Of a DNA stretch of 64,000 nucleotides, positions 37,901 to 52,900 are shown one piece after another. The stretch's first letter is position 1. Every line of letters starts with the position of its first letter. The translations under genes and the position numbers were made by a program. This DNA is from Siphonodentalium dalli (taxonomy: Eukaryota > Mollusca > Scaphopoda > Gadilida > Siphonodentaliidae): contig CP136068.1 of the NCBI GenBank assembly GCA_032622095.1, forward strand, positions 54,770,025 through 54,834,024, read 5' to 3'. The notes under the pieces are model-generated. The model was not told the origin of the DNA. It worked only from the letters and a program-made list of their open reading frames with translations, and ran no database searches.

Positions 37901-40900
37901 TGCCAAGTTAAAAAAAAATTGACCCAAAAATATAGGAATAAAAGCTCGGACATAATTATGCATGTTGCAAAAAAAATTATAAGTCGAAAAAGGGGGGATA
38001 ACTCCACCAAAAAAAGTCTGACAGACGTCATAAACGCAGGTGCACAGGTTCCCATGGTGGTTGATGTCTGTGCCAAGTTTCACGGAAAATGATCATAAAA
38101 CGACTGAGAAAAACTCAGGAAAAAATTGTTTCCACGGACGGACAGATGTCCGGACAGAGCGACAGACGGATGGACGGACAACTCGTTGCGGGGGGTATAA
38201 TAATGATCCGACCAAAGATACATCCTATAGCCCGTGCTAAAGGAAATTGTTGACGAATCACACACGCACACATACATGCACACACGCACGACGGATACCA
38301 AGCCATGGCAATAGCTCAAACTTTACAAAGTAAAGTTGAGCTAAAAATTACACACTTTTTTTTTTAGTTTCTGAATATCTGTTATTTCGTCAAGACAATC
38401 ATCCTGTTGTGCCTGTGTTCAGTTCAGTATTAAGGTTTATATAATGTAATGATGGGCTCAATGGCCATATACGATGGACAATTAACTATCTATAGATAGT
38501 AAATTTCGATTCAGCTTCGCCATACCTGAACGGCTGTTAACCAAGTGCATCATTACCAATCACGGTTCTTTTTGCTCTTAAATGAAAGCTGGGATGCACA
38601 ATGTTTTTGTTTGCTTCATTGGTATCCAGGTGCAAATTTTGGATGCCCATAAAATGGATGAATTTCCCCATTAAAAAGTTGATATACCCAACAGCCCAGA
38701 ATTGGCGTACCACGGGAGCAGACCTCATGCTAACAGTGAATGTTTCAATAAACTGAACAACGTCAATGAATAGTTGAAATGCAATCTGTTTATCATTGAT
38801 TACACATGCGAACTCTCTTTCAAATGCCGAATGATGTCTTTGCCAACAAACCGAACACATCATTTTTCAGCGGCAAATGACTGAAGCATACAGGCTAACG
38901 AACCGGAACATCATGATACCCACACATCTTAGCCCAAAGCTCGCATTTCATGCAGCACTAAATTGGAATATTGCGCTTGATATACAGGTTACAACACTGC
39001 AGAAAATGGAACAAATTTCAAACACAGATAATTGTCCTTATTATCGATAAATCAACATTCATAGAGACTTTTGTACTTTTCTGAACCAAAATTTTATGAT
39101 GCACATGGCATAAATAATGCTGTCACTGAAATATTTGGATAACCTTCACCGAGTTCTCAAATGATGGTATAAATATTGTTCGAATAAAACAAGTTGTTTG
39201 TATACCCTCACCACTTTTCGACCATGTTTTCTTGGAAAACCACATCAAACATCACCAATGAACGATATTGTGTGGAATCATTGAACCCCAGTGAATAAGT
39301 CAAACATGCCAACAAAGCATCAAATATATGTAATAAAAAGTACAATATAGATTGTTTCAATATTATGTCAGTGACACCCAGAACCACTGGCACTTGCCAA
39401 TTTAGTTTTGGACATATGCATGAAAATCCACATTCAATATTCACTTGACACCCTCCTTAAAAGTTAAATAGGTCAGGGAATACAAGAAGAGGTTTCTAAA
39501 TCTGAATTGAGGACTAAAACCTTGATAAATTGAGGTTCCGACAGGCAATAGAACCAGATACTATGACTCCCAAATATACAAACCTAAATAAATATATGAT
39601 ATATAAATACCTGCCTCCTCACAAATTTTTTTTTTTTTTAAATAAGAAAAAATCCCTGAGAAACAAACTATTAATTTTATATGGCTTAAGGTACACAGAT
39701 ACTATTTAACATTTAAATGTTCATATATATAGTAAGATACACTCACGTGTGCCAATATTGATGTCCGTTGAATGAATTTCAGCCTCAACAACTAATCTAA
39801 TATAACATCCACTTCTCTATAACCCATGCCAGGAGGGGCCACATATTTTAACAGTTGGAAATCTCATGCTTGGCACAACAATAGTTGAAAATTTCAGACT
39901 AAAATTAGGTTAAAAATTTTCTGATAGTTTGATTTTGCAACTAGTATTTAGTGTTGTTTGGATATCTTATTAACTTTGCTCAATATTTTAGACTGAAACA
40001 ACCATTAATTGGAAAATTTAAACCTTAGGTGGTGTCAGGTTGTAAATTTCCGACAGTTGGATAGCCATATGTGCCAAATGGAAAATTCCAACCAAAGTTC
40101 AAGAGAGGGGGCAGCTGAAAATTCTAAGGTGGATACCCCCCCACTCCAGCGGAGACCCTAAAGTCATGTCGCTGCTTATTTATTAAATGGAAATTTACTT
40201 CTCTCTATATTGAACTACCAGGATGATACCTCTTGAGCATTTTTCAGTATACTGCTTTACATAAGGACTGTTATTCTCACCTGATATATTTGACAGCCGG
40301 ATCACTCTCAGAATACAGCAGATTTGAGTATTTCTCCAATGAATGCAGCTTATAATATAGGATTCCATTAAATAAACACAGCAACAAAACACTAGAAGAG
40401 AAAAAACAGGTGAAGAGTCCACGAGAAATAATTTTTAGTGTATATTCAATAACTTACTAGTAATTAAATTTGTGCAGTACTATTTTTCACTCAGTTTTTA
40501 ATTAGTGCATTTTGAATTCGCGCGAGTTCAAAGCTGACAAACATATTTTCGTGGGAGACTTGTACCTGGAGAAACTATTTTGTCATAAGTTTTACAGAAT
40601 TGCCAGAGAGATTGGTATTACAGAGGTTTTCCAATATTATATTTAAAGTTAATAGTTAATAATATTTTAGACTTGCTGGACTGTAACATCAATGAGATAG
40701 TGCAAGAAATTTCCAATGCTTCTGAAGTTCTTTAATCTCAATGTACTTGTGTATATGTGTCAGGTTGATGCAGCCTCTTATATTCTATCCATATACTGAT
40801 AGTATGCAAAATATGATTAACAAAGCTGGATGCTGATGAGTGAATGAGGTCTTTATTTCATTCATTTTTAGATTTTATAGTGTGTTTATAATGTTTTACC

Positions 40901-43900
40901 TTTTTCATGTTCAAGAAATTTCTTAGTATATCTCATGATCGTTACCAGACAGGTATCTTTTAAAGAAATTAATGTAGTTTGAGTGTGTTTTATTGAAGGC
41001 TAAGACACTGTGGCCATTTGGGCAGGTGTCATCTTGTACTACTCACATAAACAAAACAACAGCTACCATAATTTCTATGTTAGAGCCGAGTCGGGTGTCA
41101 TCTTGTACCATCTTCTGAGGTATGTCTACAAGGTACATGGAATTGTTACTTCATCATATCATCAAGACTGCAAATATGTGTCTGTCGTTAGCAGAATGAG
41201 GGTCCCCAGAGGGTGAATTTAGTGACGCTATCCCACATGGTGGGCTAGGGTCATCAAATTCACCCTCTGAGAACCTCATTCTTCTTAGGCCTCAACTGCT
41301 ATGGGAGACCTAGGTTGAAGTTCTTGATGTTCACCCATTAGTCGCTTCGATTATGCATTGTATCTTCTGAAAATTACAGGATATAGAAACTTCCCAGAAG
41401 GGAAGAAGTAACTAAAAATATGTTAATTTGAGACTATAGACACTTCCCAGAAGATGAGGCTTGCAAATTTTCAGGCTTGCATATCATTAATTGAATTTAA
41501 TTCATCATAATTAATTCAGCATATAATTTGTGAAACAGTCTAGAGGTCACAAAAAACTCCCAAATGAGGACAAAGAACTTCAAAGTGTGAGCTAAACATT
41601 GTTGTAGAACTAAGTACTGAATGAGAATAGTCATACAAAGGATGAATGCTGAAAACATTAAATGTACCTTCTAACCATTTAACCCTTTACCCAACAGAAG
41701 GGCCCTGTGCCAATGCATTCTCTTATATATGCGAGTCGACCATAGGTCGCCTCGCATATATAAGAGAATGCATTGGCTTAACACATTAAAAATTATAAAA
41801 TTGTTAAAGAATGTAAGAAAAAATGGTAATAAGTGTTAAAAAAAGAATTTTTTTAGGCCAATGCATTCTCTTATATATGCGAGGCGACCTATGGTCGACT
41901 CGCATATATAAGAGAATGCATTGGCACAGGGCATAACTGTAACCATCACAATGTGGTCAAGGAGCCGGTTCCAATGATATCCATATTTGTATGGTTCTAT
42001 TGAGACAGACCGAAGATATTTTAGGCTGTTGAAGCTTTATTTGGCCGGTTTTGGCCGGTTTGTTGGGTAAAGGGTTAAGAATCAGAATCAGTTTATTCAA
42101 TAATATATATAAGAACATAACTATAACATTTTAATATAATAATATATATAAGAACATAACTATAACATTTTAATATAATAATATATATAAGAACATAACT
42201 ATAACATTTTAATATAATAATATATATAAGAACATAACTATAACATTTTAATATAATAATATATATAAGAACATAACTATAACATTTTCATTGATAGTAA
42301 AACATGATATATACTATAATTGGGAGGTAGCATTACCATTTGGTCCTGCTTTTCTCATTTAATATTATGACACGTTCATTATACTATATCCGAACACATT
42401 AATCCATACTCATACTGAATTAATTACACATATAGTGACAGAGAATATGCAACAAATGCAACTAATCGACTTGGGATTCTGGAGTTGACTTTTGGTGAAC
42501 AATTCATCGATGTCGACTAATCGACAAATCGTTTCAACTTTCAACACTAGTTCTGTGTGACTACTATATTCTTATTGTGATTTATACGTATTGCTTTTTT
42601 CTGTCACAACCATCTTGTTTATAAATTTTTATTTCCCCCATATTTCTAGTCCATAATTTAGATGGCAATGGATGAGACAATGATAATATTTGTATACGCA
42701 TTGATGGGTAGTTACTTGGTACCAATTGATTCAGCTGTAGGGATGTTTAGCTAATAGCTTCAACTAACAGTCTTAGGTTAGACTATTATCTTAACATCCT
42801 AACAACTAAATTAATATAAATCCATAAAGTTCCCTACACTGCGCATAATCATCAGAAACAATGGCACAAAACCATGATTTCAGATCACATTATAACACTA
42901 CACTCATCAGAAAAATTCACATAAGAGAAATCTAAGGAAAATTATTTGTCATCTCCATAGTTATTGAAAAAAAACAAATAATACACAGAACGAGAATGTG
43001 TTAGTCGGTTTGTTGTAATTGCTAGACATGGCATATTTCATGATAACTATATATATTACTCACGTTTTGTGTCCTGAGGAGTCGAAGGTTTATCGGCTTG
43101 TGGTAGGAGAGTACCATGCTCGCCCACGTTAAGATATTTACTGCGACGTTTACGTAGCTTTTTCTTGGCTTGCTGCTGGCCCGTCTGATCTTTGCTCTCT
43201 GCCTCAGACCGCAGGTGGCTCCCTGGTAAAAGAGAAAGAAAATTGTTAGTTACATACTCCATAAACTGATGCGAATAGATATTTCTTAACTCATATCCTC
43301 TGTCAAACAGTGAAATATTCATGAGGACAATAAAATTGTCAAATATATTATAGCAGGTAGCCATATTCAATATCATTTGTAATTCTGTTATAAAATTGTT
43401 AACCATTTATATACTAAATACTCATTGATGAGTAGTTCCTTAGGAAATATTCAGATAATAACTTCCTCAAAAAGGGTCATAGGTTAACATTTCCGATATG
43501 AGAGAGGAGCGAGGAGAGAGGAGCGAGATGAGATGAGATTACGTTTTAATGGTCATTGAATAACCATAAGAAGTAACAGACAATACAAATAAAATAATGT
43601 AAAAATAAAGTACAAGACACTGTAGGAACTGTTACATCGGAAGTCGTTCTATCGCCGGCATTGTGATGGTTCTTGACTGATTTGTTACGGCTCCTTATGA
43701 TTAAAAATATCTTGAATGTATTATACTTTGCTGAATGAACAGAGGCTGCAGAAGTGGCATTTTGTCGAAACCTGCACTCTAGATCACAATTAACGTGGAT
43801 TTAGCAAGTTAGTGCGTAAATATGAACATGTTATCACTGAAAAATCATGCCACATAAATGCAATTCCTTTGTTTTTTGGTGGCGAATAAACTATGAAACG

Positions 43901-46900
43901 CATTCTGAAGACAAACACTATCAGAACAAAATGTTGAAAGTCCCGAGGTGTATAATATCATAGTAATGCCCGCCAATGGTAATAGAAATCTACCCTCAAA
44001 TTCATATAGTAACAGCAGCCATTGTTGAAAGATCCAGGTGGGACAATGTTCGATGCCAGTACAAGCATATTTCCTCACATGTTTGTCACCCAGACTTGTC
44101 TGCCCCCAACTTTAGTCAAATTTTTCAACAGTTACAAATTTCATACCATACACTAGATTGGTTGGAAATTTCACACCAACAATATGTTGAAATTGTTCTC
44201 TTAGTTTGATTTTACAACAATGACTGAGGAAAGTCCCTGCTTATATACATGCATTGTAATAATAATGTGTTCGTTTCAAATGTAATTGTCCGCCATGCTC
44301 ATTTAAAATAATATTAACAATACTCAATTCCTATCTAATCATAGGGGCCAACTTCTCTCAGGTTGATTTTCGCATCGGGTCATCTTCGTATTGGGTCATC
44401 TTCATATAGGGTTGACTTCACACCGGCCCAGCTTCACTTGTACACTTTTGATCAATGGTCACATGATTTTGTAAAACTTCCACTGGCTGATTGAGTAACT
44501 TTTAAAGGTTTAGTATTAGTACCAGTATTTATATTCCGGAATATCCCCGAGGATGCGCGACTACTCATGCCCAAGACAGTTGCCCCGGGGGTCATCTTGC
44601 ATGCTCGGGGCGACTACTAGTAAGTCAAAGACGGGTGACCAAATAATTTTTTTATTTCACTTCATACCATTTTTATTTTATTTAATATTACAAAGATAAC
44701 CTTTAGTAGTATAAACAATTATTCCCTCTTACAGGCGAGTGGATAAAATTAATTGCGTGATAGGTTGTAGGAGCTCCGTGGTCCAGTGGTTAGCGTGTCG
44801 GACTTGTATTCGCTGTAAACACATCGATATGGGTTCGCAGCGTGTCACCGGTCATCGAGTCTCAACATAGCAGTGGCATGGTCACTTTGAGCGTCGTGCA
44901 ATTGTCGGATTGCTCGCTGTTTCAAAACACGCGCCAAGTTGTGACCCTTGAGCAAGGTCGCTCGTACTGTGTCGGCTTCGCATCACTCATGCGTTAAAAG
45001 AGTACCAGTCAGCTTGTCATACTGATGAGTATCAGAGCATTTTCTGATCAAACTAGAGCAGCGCCTGCAATGGCTGCAGCCGGTTCATTGGTTGGCTTGT
45101 ACAAATGACTGGGGTAATATTGTACCAAGCGTGTTAGAGCAAGTAATTGGTTAATCGCTATATAAAACTGGTCATTATTATTACTATTGTAATCAGGTAT
45201 CTCATAACAGAAATCTGAGTGGGCATGGCTTCACTGTCTAGAGGCTTATAAGTTATAGCAAACCCTGAGTGATTGCCGGTCAGATTGTCGGGAACAGCAG
45301 AACAAGTGCGATAAGAAATAAAAAATTCTGGCACCTAACCTATATAATCAGCATCCAGCAGATGCCCAACATAAACTTCATAAATTGCGTAATAAGAAAA
45401 TTGTATTGGTGTCAAAGAACTTTTATGCATTATTTTTTGCTGATTAAAATACATCTACGAAAATAGATAACATAAAATACAATACAGGTAACTCTATATA
45501 TTCCATCTACGCCCACGCTTTCCGAAGTCCAGCACTATGGAATTTCACTACCGGTATAGTTAACCGGCCATTGACTCATGGCAATGTTGGGTCTGCAACT
45601 CGCGTTATTTTAAAAACTAGCTGGGGACTTTGTGAATTTTGATAGGAGTAACACAGGTCATTGAATAACATAAAACATTCATTGAAATTGATGACAAGTG
45701 GTCCAAATTTAAACTGCATATTTTGTTGTGTTTATATTTGGTTAATTTCACGAAATGGTCAGTTTGAACCACATATCCTGTCAAATATTAGCCACAGTAT
45801 TACCCATATAAAATCGATCAAATGGGGAGAGAACCAACTCGATCAGGAGAGAACTAAAAAATTATCAAAATTTGCAGTTTTCGTCATTGTTATGACTCGC
45901 ACAATGAAATTTTCATTATTATTATGCTCATTGGGGCCACAGATTGTGAGGGGAATGGAAATAATTCATCGAACCATCAGCTAGATGGCTCAAAAATAGC
46001 ATTTTAACTGTCAAAAACTTGCGAAAATGTATAATTTTGATCATAAGGAACCATCATAAATCAGTGAAGAGCCATCACAAACTGGCGATAGAAGGACTTC
46101 CAATGTAACAGTTCCTACACAGTAGTACAAGAGATAGCTTTTAGAAAAATATAAAGCAAGTGTTGGTAAGATTTCCAAACTACACCCCCACTTATTGAGT
46201 GACTATTGTGAGAACAATTCATATAAACACTAACCGAGCATCTGGAAATACTCCTTGAGACCCACATCAGCATTCTTCTCAATTATATCTGAAATAAGAA
46301 ATGGATGATTTCTGAGCCATGATGAGTTGGCTATGGTGTTGGTAATGTAAGTGTTGCTGTTCAGAAATGAAAGTGTCAATGACAATGTAGCTCAACTTGG
46401 GGAGGCGTTAATAAATTTATCCTGAGCAGTCAACAGAATGATAAAGAAGAAGGAAAGTCAAAAAGTTTCAGTAAATGTATTGTAATAATTCAAATGTGAG
46501 ATCAAAGATGGCTCCAAGCGGCCATGTTTTGTTTAACAAATTTCGGAAAAATTGGATAGCTTCCATCTAGAGGTCACCCCAAAGAACCATATGAAGTTTG
46601 GATGAGGGGTGTGGCATGTAGGGTGTGCTAAAGGATTTTAGACATTAAAAGAATAAATTCCAAGATGGCCACTGACGATCATGTTTTTTTTAAAGAATTT
46701 AAAGGAATTAGTCATGCAAAGAGTAAAATCCAAGATGGCCATATTTAAAAAAAAAAATCGGAAAAATTGGACAGCTCTCATCTAGAGGTCACCCCAAAGA
46801 ACCATATTAACAAAATTCTTAAAATATGTAGGCTTCCATCTAGAGGTCACCCAGAAGATGACTTGAGTCATAAACTCATGTTCATTATAATTACCATGTT

Positions 46901-49900
46901 GTTTGCATCATCAATAGAGCACATGAGTGGATTTGACACTAATCCATGGCTCAAATTCATTAATTTGTTGCATATATTCTGTTGAGTATAAAAGGAAATG
47001 TTCCCATAAATGGCCGCATTTAGAGTACAGTACCTGTTTAAAGATTGTAAAGGTGATAGTTTGAGCAAGACAACAGAACTTTTCTTGAAAGGATTGCTTT
47101 GCCTCACCAGTATCATAGCTAACTGAGCAAACCCATTAACACCATAGAATCATAACAGCATAGTTCACTAGAGTTGCTTCTCTTTCATTGAGACCTTTCC
47201 ATTTTTAGATGGAACACTATCTTCTGATCAATTAAGAAATTTATGGATAATACCAGCTCTGATATTCATATGAATACTTAAAGACATATTATGGACTTGT
47301 TCGGGTGCGTGAAACTGATAAGTTAGTATTCAGGCGCTATTCCCACTGGAGGAATTTAGCATTCTACTAATATCACCGAACATCTCAAGAACATCAACCA
47401 TACCACTCCATAGACAACATCGTCTGAACTACACTCAATTATAAATATATTTAATTCTTCGATTCAGGGCACAACTATCGGAGATAAACTAACGAAAATG
47501 ATTTCGCCATCGTCACTGCATCTAATTAATATATAAAGAATGATGGTATGTGTTGTCAATTTGGAAATAACATTTGTAAAAATAACTACATTGAGCAAGA
47601 TTATTCTCCATTTCTATTTGATCAACCAACTGGAGTGTTTCACATCACTTAAAAGTATCATAGTAGCAATGATCATAAAACTGAGATTTTGACCTTCTTT
47701 TTGGCACCTCATTTACTATGGACCAACATGTGCACACCTGATATGTTAACTCACACGATTTTGGGGTGAGACTCACGATTTCATGCAAATCTCACAAATT
47801 GAGCTAGCTCATGGGTAAATACTTGCTGTCTCGTGTCAATGTACACATACGGGAGGTAATGAAACCCAATCCCAGACAAATATGAAGTTAATACTTGCTG
47901 TAACTTGTGTTAATTAGTGAAAAGCAACCTGGTAGTAAGGGCACATGGGCAACCGGTAGATGTCAACAATGCACTGAGTGTAAATTGCAAATATTTGACA
48001 CAAATTAATCCTTTTTAATTGAGTATGGAAAGTATTAATCCTTTTTAATTGAGTATGGAAAGTATTAATCCTTTTTAATTGAGTATGGAAAGTATTATTT
48101 TCTTTTGAAGATCTTTGTTTTAAAGGCCCACTTAATTTTCGAATGACCAGATTACATTATACACAACATATCCCATATTATATACCATTAGAATGACCAG
48201 ATTACATTATACACAACATATCCCATATTATATACCATTAGAATGACCAGATTACATTATACACAACATATCCCATATTATATACCATTAGAATGACCAG
48301 ATTACATTATACACAACATATCCCATATTATATACCATTAGAATGACCAGATTACATTATACACAACATATCCCATATTATATACCATTAGAATGACCAG
48401 ATTACATTATACACAACATATCCCATATTATATACCATTAGAATGACCAGATTACATTATACACAACATATCCCATATTATATACCATTAGAATGACCAG
48501 ATTACATTATACACAACATATCCCATATTATATACCATTAGAATGACCAGATTACATTATACACAACATATCCCATATTATATACCATTAGAATGACCAG
48601 ATTACATTATACACAACATATCCCATATTATATACCATTAGAATGACCAGATTACATTATACACAACATATCCCATATTATATACCATTAGAATGACCAG
48701 ATTACATTATACACAACATATCCCATATTATATACCATTAGAATGACCAGATTACATTATACACAACATATCCCATATTATATACCATTAGAATGACCAG
48801 ATTACATTATACACAACATATCCCATATTATATACCATTAGAATGACCAGATTACATTATACACAACATATCCCATATTATATACCATTAGAATGACCAG
48901 ATTACATTATACACAACATATCCCATATTATATACCATTAGAATGACCAGATTACATTATACACAACATATCCCATATTATATACCATTAGAATGACCAG
49001 ATTACATTATACACAACATATCCCATATTATATACCATTAGAATGACCAGATTACATTATACACAACATATCCCATATTATATACCATTAGAATGACCAG
49101 ATTACATTATACACAACATATCCCATATTATATACCATTAGAATGACCAGATTACATTATACACAACATATCCCATATTATATACCATTAGAATGACCAG
49201 ATTACATTATACACAACATATCCCATATTATATACCATTAGAATGACCAGATTACATTATACACAACATATCCCATATTATATACCATTAGAATGACCAG
49301 ATTACATTATACACAACATATCCCATATTATATACCATTAGAATGACCAGATTACATTATACACAACATATCCCATATTATATACCATTAGAATGACCAG
49401 ATTACATTATACACAACATATCCCATATTATATACCATTAGAATGACCAGATTACATTATACACAACATATCCCATATTATATACCATTAGAATGACCAG
49501 ATTACATTATACACAACATATCCCATATTATATACCATTAGAATGACCAGATTACATTATACACAACATATCCCATATTATATACCATTAGAATGACCAG
49601 ATTACATTATACACAACATATCCCATATTATATACCATTAGAATGACCAGATTACATTATACACAACATATCCCATATTATATACCATTTGGAAGAGGAA
49701 CCAAAAAAATATATATTCCACCAGAACATGGAACAGCTGTGGCCTTGTAGTGTCCACCGAGTGATAGAGATTCTCAGATTCATTCCAAGACTCCCCCCTT
49801 GTCAACCCAGAATGCATCAGAATTCAAACTAAGCGATAGAGTTATTCCCCTTCCATTGAGAATAATAGACTTTATAGAACAGTCCGGATCACAATTAATC

Positions 49901-52900
49901 ACAGAACATACCTCAGTACCTCGACAAAAACAATATTTTCCCAGTTTATTCGACTGGATCAGTTGACAATACAATGTTTTGGAACTTCCTCTATCAAATG
50001 GTATATAATATGGAATATGTTGTATATAATGTGGTCTGGTGGTTCGAAAATTAAGTGGGACTTTAAGTAAAAACATCAAATTAACTACTTTCAATAAACA
50101 TTCAAAGCTCTATTTTTAATAGTAAGCAAGCACGTGCTATTGTTTACAAAATATATCTGCAACTCACAAAAGTAAAAAAGTTGGATTGGGAAACGGAGAC
50201 AGTTACAACCTTACATAAATTTAAAATTTCTTGGATATTTTTAAAGGTTTAAATGTACACATAGTACTGCATGCTCTGCGATGATCGTACCATTTTCAGT
50301 TACAAAATGACCCGGCAGAACAAAGTAAAATGCAGAAGACATAGCTCATCCTAAACTTCGTCGCAAAGTGCAATTCGCCATTTCCAAAAGCACTCAATAT
50401 GATTAGAATATGTGGATATAGTGCAGAATGTACAATGCCATTTTAAAAATGCCTCTTTAGAACAGTTATCAAAATCTCACTATTTTTCCCGGAATCTCAC
50501 AATTTTTTTAGAGGAAATCTTGCAATTTCCGACATTCTGAAGTTGACAAGTCTGGCGCACACTTTCAATCAAATTGGTGACATTTTCCGTGTATTGAACT
50601 TACTTTTAACCAATCCCCATACACTTTTTCTGTATTTGACTTCACTAGTCACCAGCAGTCTGCTTTTGCTTTTATTCACTCGTGTTATACAGAATCTATT
50701 GGTGACAAAGAATGAGTCGGAGTATGGAATGCCACCATTCTGGACCATGTTATCAATGAGGTACTTAAAACCAGGCTTACTCTCTTTGTACCATATCTGT
50801 AAAATAGAATAAAATTCACTCACTCACTCCTAAAAGACTTCTCCAATTCACCACACCCTGGAAAGGTTTATTTTTGATTTGCTGGGATGTTCCAACAATA
50901 CAAATATAACAATATAAGCAGATGACAGGCAAATAAACACAAGATGGATTCCCGCTCATTCGTTTATAGAGCTGTTCGTTGAACTTACCATACTATTTGA
51001 ACATCATGAGAAATGAATGAATAGGACTACCTATTGAGTATTTAGTTGTCAAAGGGTTAAATTAACTAACTTAGACAAGCAGCAGTCTGAATTACCCTGT
51101 CTGTGGTAATGGCTATCTGATCTACGCGATTAACAAATTTACTCAACATTAAACCCAGTTAGTACTGTTAGCTGAGAAAGGCCTATAACTCCAGAAGATC
51201 AAATTTCAACTTGAACTTCTCAGTCAAACTGATGCCTCGACGAACCAATAACATAATAATAAGCATAAAAGCAGATGTCTAAGAATTTTTTTTTAGCCAT
51301 ACAACAAATATTGCATCCAAACATGGAAATATGGCAACATCAAATTTCTTTCAAATAAGTTTCCAAATATGTATAACAAACCTGCTTTTCTGTGGTTGGT
51401 GATGTTTTTGGTCCAAACGATGCTCCCAATGTGAGAGTATAAGAAATGTTCCGTAGTCGATTGCCATTTTCATCCACCTCGTCTGACCATGGAGGCAAAA
51501 CCAGATCTGTGTATTATGATGGAAGTTGAAATTATTTATTGTGTCTTCCTTTATCTTAATCTTATGAACAATGTGAACAATGTGAACAGTATGTCTAGTC
51601 TACACACAATAACTATAATTTAGACCACAACCCAATTTAATCACCGCCCAATATATTCGAACACCGGGAGTGATAGGGAGACAGTCAAGTACATGATTCT
51701 ATTACATGATCCTACCCTTATTCCATTCAATAAACCCATTCTATAAATTGTGATATTAAACGTTCGTTTAATAACAGTAAATAGTGCCAGGTGACCTTTG
51801 ACTTCCGGTTTGTCATCTGTTTACATTCCGCACACTACATCTCAAACTACAATGAATTCCAATATTTCCCAACAAACTATAATGAATGAAGAGCTTGAAA
51901 AGTTATGTCATTAGATATATGCCATTAAATATGCCAAAGGGTCTTTATTTATCTGGGACTATATCTTTACGCGCAAACAATGCATAGTTATGTGAAACGC
52001 CATCGCATGCCTTATTGAAGCTGATGTCCCATTTGTTGATTTAAGTATGTTTTGTCGAGACTATGGATCATGTAATAAATAGAATCCACAACTCATCCCC
52101 AGTTTATAGCGGAATTTACAAAACTCATCCAGTAAATTAGGTCTGAACTCGTTTTGTAAATTCCGCTATTAACTGGGGACTCGTTGTTGATCATCTATAT
52201 ATCACCCCTAACAATATACATTGCTACACATGTTTCACATTTGTATTAATATGTATTGTTCATATGTATATTGTAAATAAAATTATCCTATCAAATCCTT
52301 TGTGACATATCATGCATGATATCTTAGTGATATCACAGCCAAACGGAGCACAAGTTTTACAACTTAACACCACATGACGGTTTGCACGCCAAAATACACC
52401 TAATAATATTCGCTTTTGAATTTGTTACCTGAATTACCATTATGCAAGCACTATGTGTCCCAGAAAGATGCATTGAAGTCATAAAAATACAACTTTGAAC
52501 ATTGAATCAAATATTCCGACATTTGTATTCATTGTTTATTCTTGAATTGGAAATGAGCGACTTCCGGAAATAACATTTTCAATAGAAAAAACATATTCCC
52601 TATTAAAGTACTTCCACACTGAACTACATGGTATTTCCCATTCTATTCACATAAGGGTAGCTCTATGAGACTACCTATTAAATTTTATTATTTGGTTTGA
52701 AATAGCCCAAGTATGCACTCTTAACCCGAAGTTCACGGAAGGGACAGCCGAGAGGGCAATGTAGGCGAAGAAGTCTCCCTATTCTTGCTTCACATTGCCC
52801 TAATTTTGCAGCCGGGTGAAGTTCAAGTCACCCTGAAATTTTCGAAGTTGACAGATGAAAATCGGCAAAATATTCATCCTAAATTACTGCGGACATTTAT

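Noticed and set aside
44769-44850. tRNA gene
   Set aside because: A and B boxes are present, but no acceptor stem or anticodon arm folds, and the sequence continues into a SINE body.
48141-49690. Regular identical repeats considered as a CRISPR array
   Set aside because: There are no spacers: 50-bp units are directly adjacent, and the DNA is animal intron sequence.
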